From NCBI RefSeq assembly GCF_001425745.1, contig NZ_LMDF01000005.1, forward strand, positions 418,829 to 482,828: a DNA stretch of 64,000 nucleotides, in the 5' to 3' direction. Below are positions 53,632 through 62,077 of this stretch, piece after piece. A program made the position numbers and the translations under genes. The first letter of the stretch is position 1. Every line of letters starts with the position of its first letter. Source of the stretch: Caulobacter sp. Root343. GTDB lineage: Bacteria; Pseudomonadota; Alphaproteobacteria; Caulobacterales; Caulobacteraceae. The notes beneath the pieces are model-generated. The model saw nothing but the letters and a program-made list of their open reading frames with translations. It was not told where the DNA came from and did no database searches.

Positions 53632-54657
53632 ATGTCGTTCCGCGCCTTCTTCTCCGTCGCCGCCGTGGCGGCCGCCGCCTTCGGCTCGCCCGCCCTTGTT
53701 CCCTCGCGGGCCCACGCCGCCAACGCCGGTTTCATGGTGCTGCAGGAACCCCGCCCGAACGGGCCGCCGGTCGAGGTCGGGATCTGGTACCCGACCGACG
53801 CCGCGCCCAAGCCGATGGCTCTGGGCTCGTGGGGCCATACGGTCGCCGCCGGCGCGCCGATCGTCGGTGAGCATCTGCCGCTGATCGTCATGTCGCACGG
53901 CAATGGCGGCTTCTTCGGCGGCCACGCCGACACCGCCCAGGCGCTGGCCGAGGCCGGCTTCGTGGTCGCCGCCCTCACCCATCCCGGCGACAACTACAAG
54001 GACCAGAGCCGCGCCACCGCCATGACCGATCGCCCGGCCGCGCTGTCGGCCCTGATCGGCTGGATGCTGGACGCCTCGCCGCTGAAGGCGAAGCTGGACG
54101 CCAGCCGGGTCGGCGCCTTCGGCTTCTCGTCGGGCGGCTTCACCGTGCTGGCCGCGGCCGGCGGCGAGCCGGACATCCGCAAGGTCCCCGAGCACTGCAA
54201 GACTCATCCGGCTAATTTCGACTGCAAGCTGACCGCCAGCAACCCGCCGCCCGCCGACGCCCTGACCGCCAAGTGGGTCCACGATCCGCGCATCAAGGCC
54301 GTGGTCTCGGCCGCGCCGGCCATGGGCTTTTCGTTCGGGACCGACGGGCTGAAGGGGATCACCGTCCCGGTCCAGCTGTGGAAGGCCAACGACGACGAGA
54401 TCCTGCCCGGCGACGAGTACGCCGAGTTCGTGCACCGCCATCTGGGCCGACCGCACGACTATCATGTCGTCCAGGGCGCGCGGCATTTCGACTTCCTCAC
54501 CCCTTGCGACACCGCGCCGCCTGCCGATCTGCAATACCTCTGCGCCAGCGCCGCGGGCTTCGATCGCCGGGCGTTCCACAAGGATTTCAACACCCAGGTC
54601 ACCCGGTTCTTCACCGACCAATTGGTCGCACCGGGGAAGGCGCTTCCGAAGGGCTGA
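53632..54657 (+). CDS. Secreted alpha/beta hydrolase, dienelactone hydrolase-like
   Basis: 341 residues with a signal peptide (MSFRAFFSVAAVAAAAFGSP to AHA). The oxyanion loop is MSHGNGGFFGGHADTAQAL; the nucleophile elbow is VGAFGFSSGGFTVLAAAGG (G-x-S-x-G); later D in WKANDDEILPGDEY and H in VVQGARHFDFLTPC. Resembles platelet-activating-factor acetylhydrolase and PET-hydrolase-like lipases with two disulphide candidates. No ribosome site of quality at the ATG. The C-terminal end is 141 bases before fliI. Confidence 0.85.
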   Translation: MSFRAFFSVAAVAAAAFGSPALVPSRAHAANAGFMVLQEPRPNGPPVEVGIWYPTDAAPKPMALGSWGHTVAAGAPIVGEHLPLIVMSHGNGGFFGGHADTAQALAEAGFVVAALTHPGDNYKDQSRATAMTDRPAALSALIGWMLDASPLKAKLDASRVGAFGFSSGGFTVLAAAGGEPDIRKVPEHCKTHPANFDCKLTASNPPPADALTAKWVHDPRIKAVVSAAPAMGFSFGTDGLKGITVPVQLWKANDDEILPGDEYAEFVHRHLGRPHDYHVVQGARHFDFLTPCDTAPPADLQYLCASAAGFDRRAFHKDFNTQVTRFFTDQLVAPGKALPKG

Positions 54658-54668
54658 CTTCACACCCG

Positions 54669-54793
54669 GTTAACCACGATGGCGGAGTCTGCGCAGGCGA
54701 GTGTGGCAGCCAAAAGTGTCCGCGGTTTTGGCGTCCGCCACACTCGAAAGAGTAGAATCTGAACCTGTCCAAAGGACAGGTTCAGGCCAGGAG
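54669..54793 (+). promoter_or_regulatory. fliI leader: TTAACC box, two GANTC sites and a 12-bp hairpin
   Basis: TTAACC at 54670 resembles a CtrA half-site. GAGTC near 54685 and GAATC near 54755 are CcrM methylation sites. CTGAACCTGTCC/GGACAGGTTCAG at 54759-54770 and 54774-54785 is a perfect 12-bp stem with an AAA loop, ending 3 bases before the AGGAG ribosome site of fliI. These features suggest cell-cycle timing and possible translational control; they are read, not tested. Confidence 0.6.
54698..54746. repeat. Nested inverted repeat between the hydrolase and fliI genes
   Basis: The outer stem CGAGTGTGGC/GCCACACTCG (10 bp) encloses GCCAAAA/TTTTGGC (7 bp) with a 10-base loop. It may act as the end structure of the hydrolase transcript. 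Confidence 0.8.
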
Positions 54794-54798
54794 CCGTC

Positions 54799-56133
54799 TT
54801 GCGTAGCCTCATCGCCGCCGTCGAACGTATCGATCCGCTGACCATCTACGGCCGCGTGGCCGCCGTGAACGGCCTGCTGATCGAGGTCCGCGGCGGCCTG
54901 ACCCGGCTGTCGGTCGGCGCTCGCGTCGAGATCCAGCGCCCCGGCCAAAAGCCCCTGCCGGCCGAGGTCGTCGGCTTCCGCGAGACCCGCGCCCTGCTGA
55001 TGCCGTTCGGCCCCGTCGAGGGCGTCGGCCCGGGCGCGGAGATCCGCTTCATGCCGGAAGGCGCGGTCGTCCGCCCGACCAAGGCGTGGCTCGGCCGGAT
55101 CATCAACGCCTTCGGCGAACCGATCGACGGCCTGGGCCCGCTGCCGCAGGGCGAGGTCCCCTATCCGCTGAAGACATCGCCGCCGCCGGCCCACGCCCGC
55201 GGCCGGGTGGGCGAGCGCCTGGACCTGGGCGTGCGCTCGATGAACGTCTTCACCACCACCTGCCGCGGCCAGCGCCTGGGCATCTTCGCCGGCTCTGGTG
55301 TCGGCAAGTCGGTGCTACTGTCGATGCTGGCCAAGGAAGCCACCTGCGACGCCGTCGTCGTCGGCCTGATCGGCGAGCGGGGCCGCGAGGTCCGCGAATT
55401 CGTGGAAGAGACCCTGGGCGAGGAAGGCCTGCGCCGCGCCGTCGTCGTGGTCGCCACCTCGGACGAACCGGCCCTGACCCGTCGCCAGGCCGCCTACATG
55501 ACCCTGGCGATCAGCGAGTACATGCGCGACCAGGACCTGGAGGTCCTGTGCCTGATGGACTCGGTCACCCGCTTCGCCATGGCCCAGCGCGAGATCGGCC
55601 TGGCCGCCGGCGAGCCGCCGACCACCAAGGGCTACACGCCGACCGTCTTCACCGAACTGCCCAAGCTGCTGGAGCGCGCCGGTCCCGGGCCGATCCGCCC
55701 CGACGGCACCGTGGCCGCGCCGATCACCGCCCTGTTCACCGTCCTCGTCGACGGCGACGACCACAACGAACCGATCGCCGACGCCACGCGCGGTATCCTG
55801 GACGGCCACATCGTCATGGAACGCGCCATCGCCGAGCGCGGCCGCTTCCCCGCCATCAACGTGCTGAAGTCGATCAGCCGCACCATGCCGGGCTGCCAGC
55901 ACCCGCACGAGCGCGAGATCGTCAAGGGCGCGCGCCAGGTCATGGCCGCCTACGCCAACATGGAAGAACTGATCCGGATCGGCGCTTACCGCGCCGGAGC
56001 CGACGAGGTCGTCGACCGCGCCATCCGCCTAAATCCGGCAATCGAAGCTTTCCTCAGCCAGGATAAGGAAGAAGCAACTAGTCTGGACGACTCTTTCGGC
56101 TACCTGGGGCAGATCCTGGCGAGTGAGTACTAA
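54799..56133 (+). CDS. fliI: Flagellar export ATPase FliI
   Basis: F1-beta-like ATPase of the flagellar type III secretion apparatus, powering export with FliH and FliJ. 444 residues, starting at TTG 54799 with AGGAG upstream. Walker [18 protein letters not shown] (K170), Walker [21 protein letters not shown], catalytic E in [20 protein letters not shown], and the flagellar-type C-terminal [20 protein letters not shown]. The TAA overlaps the ATG of fliJ by one base. Cell-cycle expression is likely through CtrA and the methylation sites in the leader. Confidence 0.97.
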   Translation: MRSLIAAVERIDPLTIYGRVAAVNGLLIEVRGGLTRLSVGARVEIQRPGQKPLPAEVVGFRETRALLMPFGPVEGVGPGAEIRFMPEGAVVRPTKAWLGRIINAFGEPIDGLGPLPQGEVPYPLKTSPPPAHARGRVGERLDLGVRSMNVFTTTCRGQRLGIFAGSGVGKSVLLSMLAKEATCDAVVVGLIGERGREVREFVEETLGEEGLRRAVVVVATSDEPALTRRQAAYMTLAISEYMRDQDLEVLCLMDSVTRFAMAQREIGLAAGEPPTTKGYTPTVFTELPKLLERAGPGPIRPDGTVAAPITALFTVLVDGDDHNEPIADATRGILDGHIVMERAIAERGRFPAINVLKSISRTMPGCQHPHEREIVKGARQVMAAYANMEELIRIGAYRAGADEVVDRAIRLNPAIEAFLSQDKEEATSLDDSFGYLGQILASEY

Positions 56134-56552
56134 TGACCAAATGGGCCGCCTCGCTGATCCGCATCTCGACCCACGAGGTCGAGACCCTGCAAAAACGCCT
56201 CGCCGAGATCGTCGAGCGCCGCGTCGCGGCTGAACTGCGCATCGCCATGCTGGACGCCGAGGCCGAGGCCGAGGCCAAGAACGCCGAGAACGACGCCGCC
56301 GCCGGCTGGTACATGATCGGCTATCGTGAAGGCCATAAGCGCCGCAAGGCCGACATGCTGCTGCAGGTCGAGCAGTGCCAGATCGAGGAAACGGGGGCCC
56401 GCGACGCCCTCTCCGAGGCCTTCGAGAACCTCAAGAAGTACGAGCACGTCGCCGAGCAGGCCAAGGTGCTGGCCGCCAAGAAGCTGGGCGTCTACGAGGC
56501 GGCTCAGCTCGACGAGCTGGGCCTGCGCCGCATGGCCGCCGGCGGGCGCTGA
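56133..56552 (+). CDS. fliJ: Flagellar export chaperone/stalk FliJ
   Basis: 139 residues, almost wholly a coiled coil (LISTHEVETLQKRL-type start, then AEAEAEAKNAENDAAAGWYM, RRKADMLLQVEQCQIEETGA), as in FliJ, which forms the central stalk of the FliI hexamer. The frame begins at the stop of fliI (TAATG), typical coupling. The next gene starts one base after the stop. Confidence 0.92.
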   Translation: MTKWAASLIRISTHEVETLQKRLAEIVERRVAAELRIAMLDAEAEAEAKNAENDAAAGWYMIGYREGHKRRKADMLLQVEQCQIEETGARDALSEAFENLKKYEHVAEQAKVLAAKKLGVYEAAQLDELGLRRMAAGGR

Positions 56553-56553
56553 T

Positions 56554-57624
56554 ATGAAGCGGCTCACGCGCCGCTCCGCGCTCGCTTCGGCGTTGGCCCT
56601 CTCCGCCTGTGGTCGCGAGGCCGCCAGCCACGCCCCTGAAGGCCAGCGGGACGCCACCCCGCTGAAGTCGATCGCCTCCACCCCGGTCGGCGCCTGCGTG
56701 CAGCACGCCCAGATCCAGGACCCGGCCTTCGCCGAGCTGTTCGCCCGCCACTACTCCCAGCTCACGCCCGAGTGGGAGATGAAGATGGAGTACATCCTCC
56801 AGGACGACGGGCGCTTCCGCTTCGACCGTCCCGACGCCATCGCCGCGTTCGCGCGGAGCCACGGGATCCGGCTCTATGGCACCACCCTGGTCTGGTACGA
56901 CCAGGCCATGCCCGCCTTCCTGAAGCTGGACGGCCAGGGCCGCCCCTTCGCCGACGCCTATCGCAACTACATCCTGGCCGTCGCCGGCCGTTATCGCGGC
57001 CAGGCCGTGGGCTGGGACGTGGTCAACGAGGCGGTGGCGGACAACGGCGTGGATCTGCGCCAGTCGATCTGGACCCGCAATCTCGGTGTCGACGAGCACA
57101 TGGTCCTAGCCTTCCACCACGCCAAGGAAGCCGACCCGAACGCGGTGCTGTTCGTCAACGAATACCACCTGGAGAACAACCCGACCAAGCGCGCGACGTT
57201 CATGCGCATGGTCGAGCGCCTGTTGAAGGCCGGCGCGCCGATCGGCGGCATCGGCACCCAGAGCCACCTGGATCTCGACTTCACGCGTCCGGGCATGGGC
57301 CGCGCGGCGATGCGCGAGCTGGCCAGCTTCGGCCTGCCGATCCACGTCTCGGAGCTGGACATCTCGCTGGGCGAGAAGCCCGACTTCTCGCGCCTGCCCG
57401 ACCTGCGGAACCGTCAGGCCGAGCTGACCCGCGAGCTGGCGGAAGCCTATATGGCCCTGCCGCGCGAGCAGCGCTTCGCCTTCACCGTCTGGGGCCTGCG
57501 CGACCGCGACTCCTGGCTGCGCGGCCAGTCGGGCCAGCGGCCCACCGACCAAGGCCTGCCCTTCGACGACGCCGGCCGGCCCAAGCCGATGTTCCAGGCG
57601 CTGGCGGAGGTGCTGTCGGGGTAG
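56554..57624 (+). CDS. GH10 endo-1,4-beta-xylanase, Tat lipoprotein
   Basis: 356 residues. N-terminus MKRLTRRSALASALALSACG combines a twin-arginine motif with a lipobox (LSAC), so it is probably an exported lipoprotein. Family GH10: substrate-binding ELFARHYSQLTPEWEMKMEY, acid/base E159 in WDVVNEAVADNGV, nucleophile E267 in IHVSELDISLG, and W in FTVWGLRDRDSWL. It follows fliJ with a one-base gap, so it may be read through from the flagellar promoter. It attacks xylan, and the GH51/GH43 operon further on suits this. Confidence 0.94.
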   Translation: MKRLTRRSALASALALSACGREAASHAPEGQRDATPLKSIASTPVGACVQHAQIQDPAFAELFARHYSQLTPEWEMKMEYILQDDGRFRFDRPDAIAAFARSHGIRLYGTTLVWYDQAMPAFLKLDGQGRPFADAYRNYILAVAGRYRGQAVGWDVVNEAVADNGVDLRQSIWTRNLGVDEHMVLAFHHAKEADPNAVLFVNEYHLENNPTKRATFMRMVERLLKAGAPIGGIGTQSHLDLDFTRPGMGRAAMRELASFGLPIHVSELDISLGEKPDFSRLPDLRNRQAELTRELAEAYMALPREQRFAFTVWGLRDRDSWLRGQSGQRPTDQGLPFDDAGRPKPMFQALAEVLSG

Positions 57625-57693
57625 AGGGGGCGTTTTTCCCCGAACCCCGTTCTCATACACCAAATCTCAAGCCGCTCCTCCCATGGTGCCGCT

Positions 57694-58371
57694 ATGAAAC
57701 TGATCCACGCCCTCCAGGACATGGACAGCGAGAACTCGCTGTCGGCGCGCTTCCGTCGGGCGCGGGCCGCCCGCGTGGTCGCCCTGATCGAGAAGACCTT
57801 CGCCGAGCGCGGCCAGTGCCGCATCGCCGACCTCGGGGGCGAGCCGACCTACTGGAACATCCTGTTCGACCGCCAATTCCTCGAGGCGAACAAGGTCCAT
57901 ATCAGCCTGTTCAACCCACAGCCGTTCACCGTGGATGACCCGCTGTTCACGGCCGCCGTCGGCGACGCCTGCGACATGCACGAGCATGCCGACGACAGCT
58001 TCGACCTGGTCCACTCCAACTCGGTGATCGAGCACGTCGGCGACTGGGTCCGCATGGAGGCCTTCGCCAAGGAGTGCCGCCGCCTGGCGCCGCGCTACTA
58101 CGTGCAGACGCCGTATTTCTGGTTCCCGGTCGAGCCGCACTTCTCCTCGCCGTTCTTCCATTGGCGCTCGGAGCAGACGCGGGCCAAGCTGCTGATGAAA
58201 CGCCCGCACGGCTTCTCGCAAAAGGCCCCGGACATCGGCGCGGCCATGCGCGACGTCCAGCACGCCCGGCTGCTGGACAAGGCCCAGTTCACGTTCCTCT
58301 ATCCCGACGCCCGCCATGTGGACGAGAAGGTCCTGTTCCTGACCAAGTCGCTGATCGCGATCCGCGACTAG
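57694..58371 (+). CDS. SAM-dependent methyltransferase
   Basis: 225 residues. SAM motif I CRIADLGGEPTYWNILF (the acidic D-L-G-G form), motif II AAVGDACDMHEHADDSFDLV, and HSNSVIEHVGDWVRMEAFAK. Class I Rossmann fold of the UbiE/FkbM-like type. The substrate is unknown. It is followed after 9 bases by the membrane hybrid kinase on the same strand. Confidence 0.87.
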   Translation: MKLIHALQDMDSENSLSARFRRARAARVVALIEKTFAERGQCRIADLGGEPTYWNILFDRQFLEANKVHISLFNPQPFTVDDPLFTAAVGDACDMHEHADDSFDLVHSNSVIEHVGDWVRMEAFAKECRRLAPRYYVQTPYFWFPVEPHFSSPFFHWRSEQTRAKLLMKRPHGFSQKAPDIGAAMRDVQHARLLDKAQFTFLYPDARHVDEKVLFLTKSLIAIRD

Positions 58372-58380
58372 GGCGCCGAC

Positions 58381-60462
58381 ATGTGGGGGTTCGCGCAGAC
58401 CGAGAGCATGAAGGCGGGCGCCAAGGCCGCGGCCCTGGTCTGCGCCTATGTCGCGGGCCTGGCCTACAGCCTGTTCCTGGCCGGCGCCACGCACAACATC
58501 CCGACCATCTGGACCGCCAACGCGGTGGCGACCGCCGCCGTCATGGTTCTGAACCGCCGCCAGGCCCTGACCTTCATGGTCGCCAGCGCGGTCTTGCACA
58601 TCACGCTGGAGCTGGTTGTCGGCTTGCCGGTCCGCTTCGTCCTGACCGCCACGGCGCTCGACGCCGTGCAGACGGTCGGCACGGCCGTCCTGCTGCGCTG
58701 GATGCGCGTTCCGACCCGCGTGCGCGATCCGCGCGGCCTGTTCCTGGTCATCGCCGTCGCCTCGGCCGTAACGGCGATCGGCGCGATCGGGGTCAACGGC
58801 GTACTGGCCGTCAACCGCGGCCTGCCGTTCCTCCACGGCTGGAGCGACTGGGCCACGTCCAACGTCCTGGGCGTGGCGGTCGTCCTGCCCGTGGTCCTGA
58901 TCCTGCTGGACCACCGGCATCGGGAGGGTTTTCACGTCCGCCCGCTCGAAGCCGCCGGGACCCTGCTGCTGGTGGCGACGACCTCATCCCTGGTGTTCGT
59001 CAACGACGAGAGCTTCCAGGTTCTGCTGTTCGCTCCGGCCCTGCTGGCCGCGTTCCGAGGCGGCCCGCGCGCGGTCGCCGTGGTGGTCACCACCTCGATG
59101 GCCGTGGCCATTCCGGCGGTCCTGCAGCGCACCGGCCTGGACATCCGCGTGGCCCTGGCCCCGCTGCGTCACGCCCTGGTTTTTCACGTCGTGCTGTACG
59201 TCGTCAGCTTCGTGGCCGCCCTGGCCCTCAGCCGGCAGGCGCGCCTGCAAGCCCTGCTGATCCGCCGCCAGTCGGCCGCCCGCGCCGCCCAGGCCCGCGC
59301 CCAGGCCGCCAGCCAGGCCAAGTCCGACTTCCTGGCCACGATCAGCCACGAGATCCGCACCCCGCTGAACAGCATCCTGGGCTTCGCGTCCCTGGTGGCC
59401 GACGACCCGAACCTGTCGCCCGAGAACCGTCGCCACCTGGACCTGGTCGGCCGCGCCGGCCGCTCGCTGGCCGAGATCGTCGGCGACCTGCTGGACTTCG
59501 CCAAGGTCGAGGCCGGTCGCCTGGACCTGGCCCTGACCCCGACCTCGCCCGCCGCCCTGCTGCGCGACACGGTGGCCATCATCGCCCCCGAGGCGGCCGC
59601 CAAGGGCCTGACCCTGAGCACGGCCTTCGACGCAACGGGCGAGAGCGACGTCGACGCGCCCCTGGCCCTGGACGAGACCCGCCTGCGCCAAGTGCTGCTG
59701 AACCTGCTGGCCAACGCCCTGAAGTTCACCGCCGAGGGCGGCGTCACCGTCAAGCTCACCGCCGGCCCCGCGCCCGGCGCCCTGCGCTTCGAGGTGATCG
59801 ACACCGGCATCGGCATCGCTCCCGAGGTGCAGGCCCGCCTGTTCCAGCGCTTCTCCCAGGCCGACAGCTCGATCAGCCGCAGCTATGGCGGCACCGGGCT
59901 TGGTCTCGCCATCAGCAAGGCCCTGGTCACCCGCATGGGCGGCGCGATCGGGGTCGAGAGCCAGCTGGGCGAGGGCGCGCGCTTCTGGATCGAACTGACG
60001 GCCGAGCCGGCGGCCCTCCCCGCCCCCGTCCACCGCCCGGCCCCGCGCACCGCCGCCGAGCGCGCGGCGCGCGTGCTGCTGGTCGACGATCACCCGATGA
60101 ACCGCGAGCTGGGCAAGGCGCTGCTAACCCTGGCCGGCTGCGAGGTGGTCACCGCCGACGACGGCGCCCAGGCCGTGGAGATCGTCCAGGTCGGCGACTT
60201 CGACCTCGTCCTGATGGATGTTCACATGCCGGGCATGGACGGCCTGGCCGCCGCCCGCGCCATCCGCGCCCTGCCCGGTCCGATCGCCGCCATCCCGATC
60301 GTCGCGCTCAGCGCCGACGTCCTGCCCCAGCAGATCGCCCGCTGCCGCGCCGCCGGCATGGACGACCATGTCGCCAAGCCGATCCGTCGCGAGGAGCTGA
60401 TCGCGGCGGTGGTCCGGGCGCTGGACGGGCGTGGCGAACCGGCCGAGGCGGCCAGCGCCTAG
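58381..60462 (+). CDS. MASE1 membrane hybrid sensor histidine kinase
   Basis: 693 residues. A multi-pass N-terminal MASE1-like sensor spans about residues 15-300 (AAALVCAYVAGLAYSLFLAG, TIWTANAVATAAVMVLNRRQ, ALVFHVVLYVVSFVAALALS). HisKA with H323 in ATISHEIRTPLNSILGFASL, HATPase with N box LLNLLANALKFTAEGGVTVK and G boxes DTGIGIAPEVQARLF, GGTGLGLAISKALVTRMGG, then a C-terminal receiver with LLVDDHPMNRELGKALLTLA, D613 in LVLMDVHMPGMDG and K in DDHVAKPIRREEL. Phosphorelay to an unlinked protein is expected. Confidence 0.96.
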   Translation: MWGFAQTESMKAGAKAAALVCAYVAGLAYSLFLAGATHNIPTIWTANAVATAAVMVLNRRQALTFMVASAVLHITLELVVGLPVRFVLTATALDAVQTVGTAVLLRWMRVPTRVRDPRGLFLVIAVASAVTAIGAIGVNGVLAVNRGLPFLHGWSDWATSNVLGVAVVLPVVLILLDHRHREGFHVRPLEAAGTLLLVATTSSLVFVNDESFQVLLFAPALLAAFRGGPRAVAVVVTTSMAVAIPAVLQRTGLDIRVALAPLRHALVFHVVLYVVSFVAALALSRQARLQALLIRRQSAARAAQARAQAASQAKSDFLATISHEIRTPLNSILGFASLVADDPNLSPENRRHLDLVGRAGRSLAEIVGDLLDFAKVEAGRLDLALTPTSPAALLRDTVAIIAPEAAAKGLTLSTAFDATGESDVDAPLALDETRLRQVLLNLLANALKFTAEGGVTVKLTAGPAPGALRFEVIDTGIGIAPEVQARLFQRFSQADSSISRSYGGTGLGLAISKALVTRMGGAIGVESQLGEGARFWIELTAEPAALPAPVHRPAPRTAAERAARVLLVDDHPMNRELGKALLTLAGCEVVTADDGAQAVEIVQVGDFDLVLMDVHMPGMDGLAAARAIRALPGPIAAIPIVALSADVLPQQIARCRAAGMDDHVAKPIRREELIAAVVRALDGRGEPAEAASA

Positions 60463-60555
60463 GCCGCGCCTCGCGCCAGGTTCGCGACCTCCATGATTTT
60501 CGCGGTCATGGTTCCTACCTAGGGTCTCAGTCCTCGACCGAACGGAGCCCGCCCC

Positions 60556-60942
60556 ATGCCTCTCGTGCGCATCTCGCTGCTCAAGGGCAAGCCGCCCGAA
60601 TATCTGCGCGCCGTCGCCGACGGGGTGCATGCGGCCCTGGCCGAGACCTATACCGTCCCGCCCGACGACCGCTTTCAGCTGATCGACCAGTACGAGCCCG
60701 GCGCCTTCATCTACGACCCCGACTATCTGGGCGTTCATCGCACCGACGACCTGGTGATGGTCCAGATCACGGCTGCGGCGACGCGGGATACGGCGACCAA
60801 GCAGGCGCTCTACAAGGCGATCGTCGCGCGGCTGACCCGCGATCCGGGCCTGCGCCCCGAGGATGTGATGATCACCATCATCCCCAACCAGCGCGAGGAC
60901 TGGTCGTTCGGCCACGGCCTGGCCTCGTACGTAAAGGACTAG
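60556..60942 (+). CDS. Tautomerase-family protein
   Basis: 128 residues with the beta-alpha-beta pattern of the 4-oxalocrotonate tautomerase superfamily: PLVRISLLKGKPPEYLRAVA with the catalytic Pro after the initiator Met, VHAALAETYTVPPDDRFQLI, and DLVMVQITAAATRDTATKQA, KAIVARLTRDPGLRPEDVM. The longer length fits the MSAD/Cg10062-like doubled subunits. GAACGGAGCC site. Its reaction is unknown. Confidence 0.88.
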   Translation: MPLVRISLLKGKPPEYLRAVADGVHAALAETYTVPPDDRFQLIDQYEPGAFIYDPDYLGVHRTDDLVMVQITAAATRDTATKQALYKAIVARLTRDPGLRPEDVMITIIPNQREDWSFGHGLASYVKD

Positions 60943-60960
60943 CCGCCGCCCAGACCGCGC

Positions 60961-62073
60961 TCACCTGGCCGCGAAGTAGTCCTTCAGCCGCTGGGCCTCG
61001 GCCGGCGTGATGGCGATGACCGCGCCGTGCTTGGGATTGGCGAAGTTCGTCGTCTTCATCGGCGAGCCGGGCTCATTGAAGCGGCCGATGTTCTTGAAGC
61101 GGATGAAGTCGGTGGTTTCCGAAAAGCCCATGTTGTTCTTCGGCTTGGCTCCGAACACGTCGTACATCAGAACGTAGGTGTCCGAGCCGTGGCGGCGCCA
61201 GAGATTGGGCGCTTCGGTGCCGACGGTCTCGGGATCGACCTTGGCCGGATCGAACACCCAGCCGGCGTTGATCTGGTCGGAGATCGCCTGGCGCAGATAG
61301 CCCGGCTTGTCGTGGGCCACGTAGAACAGGTGGTACTTGCCGCCGATCTTGGTGATGTCGCCGTCGATCGCGCTCTTGCCGGCCACCGGATAGGTGAACA
61401 ACGGCTTGGGCGCGCTGGTCAGCGTCGTGAAGGCGGCATTGGCGTAGCTGTAGACGAGGTGGTCGGGGCCGGTCCCGGTTCGCGTCGTGAAGTAGACCAT
61501 CAGCGCCTTGGCCGCCGGATCCCAGATGGTCTCCGGAGCCCAGGCCGCGCCCAGGTCCTTGACCTCGTCGAACAGGTCGTCGACCGCCACCCGCGCGTGG
61601 GTCCAGTGGATGAGGTCGAAGGACTTCATCAGGATCAGGTTCTTGTTGTTGCCCCAGCCGTACTCGGCCTGCGGGCGCTCCCACTGAGTGTCGCGCAGCC
61701 CCGCTTCCTTGGCGAAGATGTGCAGGTCGGTCATGGCCATGTAGAAGGCGCCGTCCGGGCCGCGCATGATGTGCGGGTCGCGCACGCCCTTCTGCTCGGC
61801 CAGCTGCGCGCCGGTGAAGATCGGCTCGCCGCCGTTGACGTCGGTGAAGGTGAAGCCGTCGGCGGACGTGGCGAAATAGACCGCGTGGGTCTCGTCCTTG
61901 AAATAGACCAGCAGGTACGCGGTCCGGGCCTTTTCGCTGGGTGCGGCGGCCGGCGCGCGGGCGGCCAGCTTGTCCACCAGCTCCAGCGACTTGGGCGACG
62001 CGAAGGCGGAGCCGCCGAGCGCCAGCAGCAGCGTGGCGACCGCGGCGGCCTTGAACAGGCGGTTCATGCGCAT
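60961..62073 (-). CDS. GH43-family exported glycoside hydrolase
   Basis: 370 residues with a signal peptide (RLFKAAAVATLLLALGGSAF). Five-bladed propeller features: TAYLLVYFKDETHAVYFATS, GVRDPHIMRGPDGAFYMAMT, GAAWAPETIWDPAAKALMVY with the acid-type E, AIDGDITKIGGKYHLFYVAH, EAPNLWRRHGSDTYVLMYDV. Such GH43 enzymes release arabinose from arabinan or arabinoxylan. Four bases after the GH51 gene, hence one operon. Confidence 0.85.
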   Translation of the reverse strand: MRMNRLFKAAAVATLLLALGGSAFASPKSLELVDKLAARAPAAAPSEKARTAYLLVYFKDETHAVYFATSADGFTFTDVNGGEPIFTGAQLAEQKGVRDPHIMRGPDGAFYMAMTDLHIFAKEAGLRDTQWERPQAEYGWGNNKNLILMKSFDLIHWTHARVAVDDLFDEVKDLGAAWAPETIWDPAAKALMVYFTTRTGTGPDHLVYSYANAAFTTLTSAPKPLFTYPVAGKSAIDGDITKIGGKYHLFYVAHDKPGYLRQAISDQINAGWVFDPAKVDPETVGTEAPNLWRRHGSDTYVLMYDVFGAKPKNNMGFSETTDFIRFKNIGRFNEPGSPMKTTNFANPKHGAVIAITPAEAQRLKDYFAAR

Positions 62074-62077
62074 CGCC

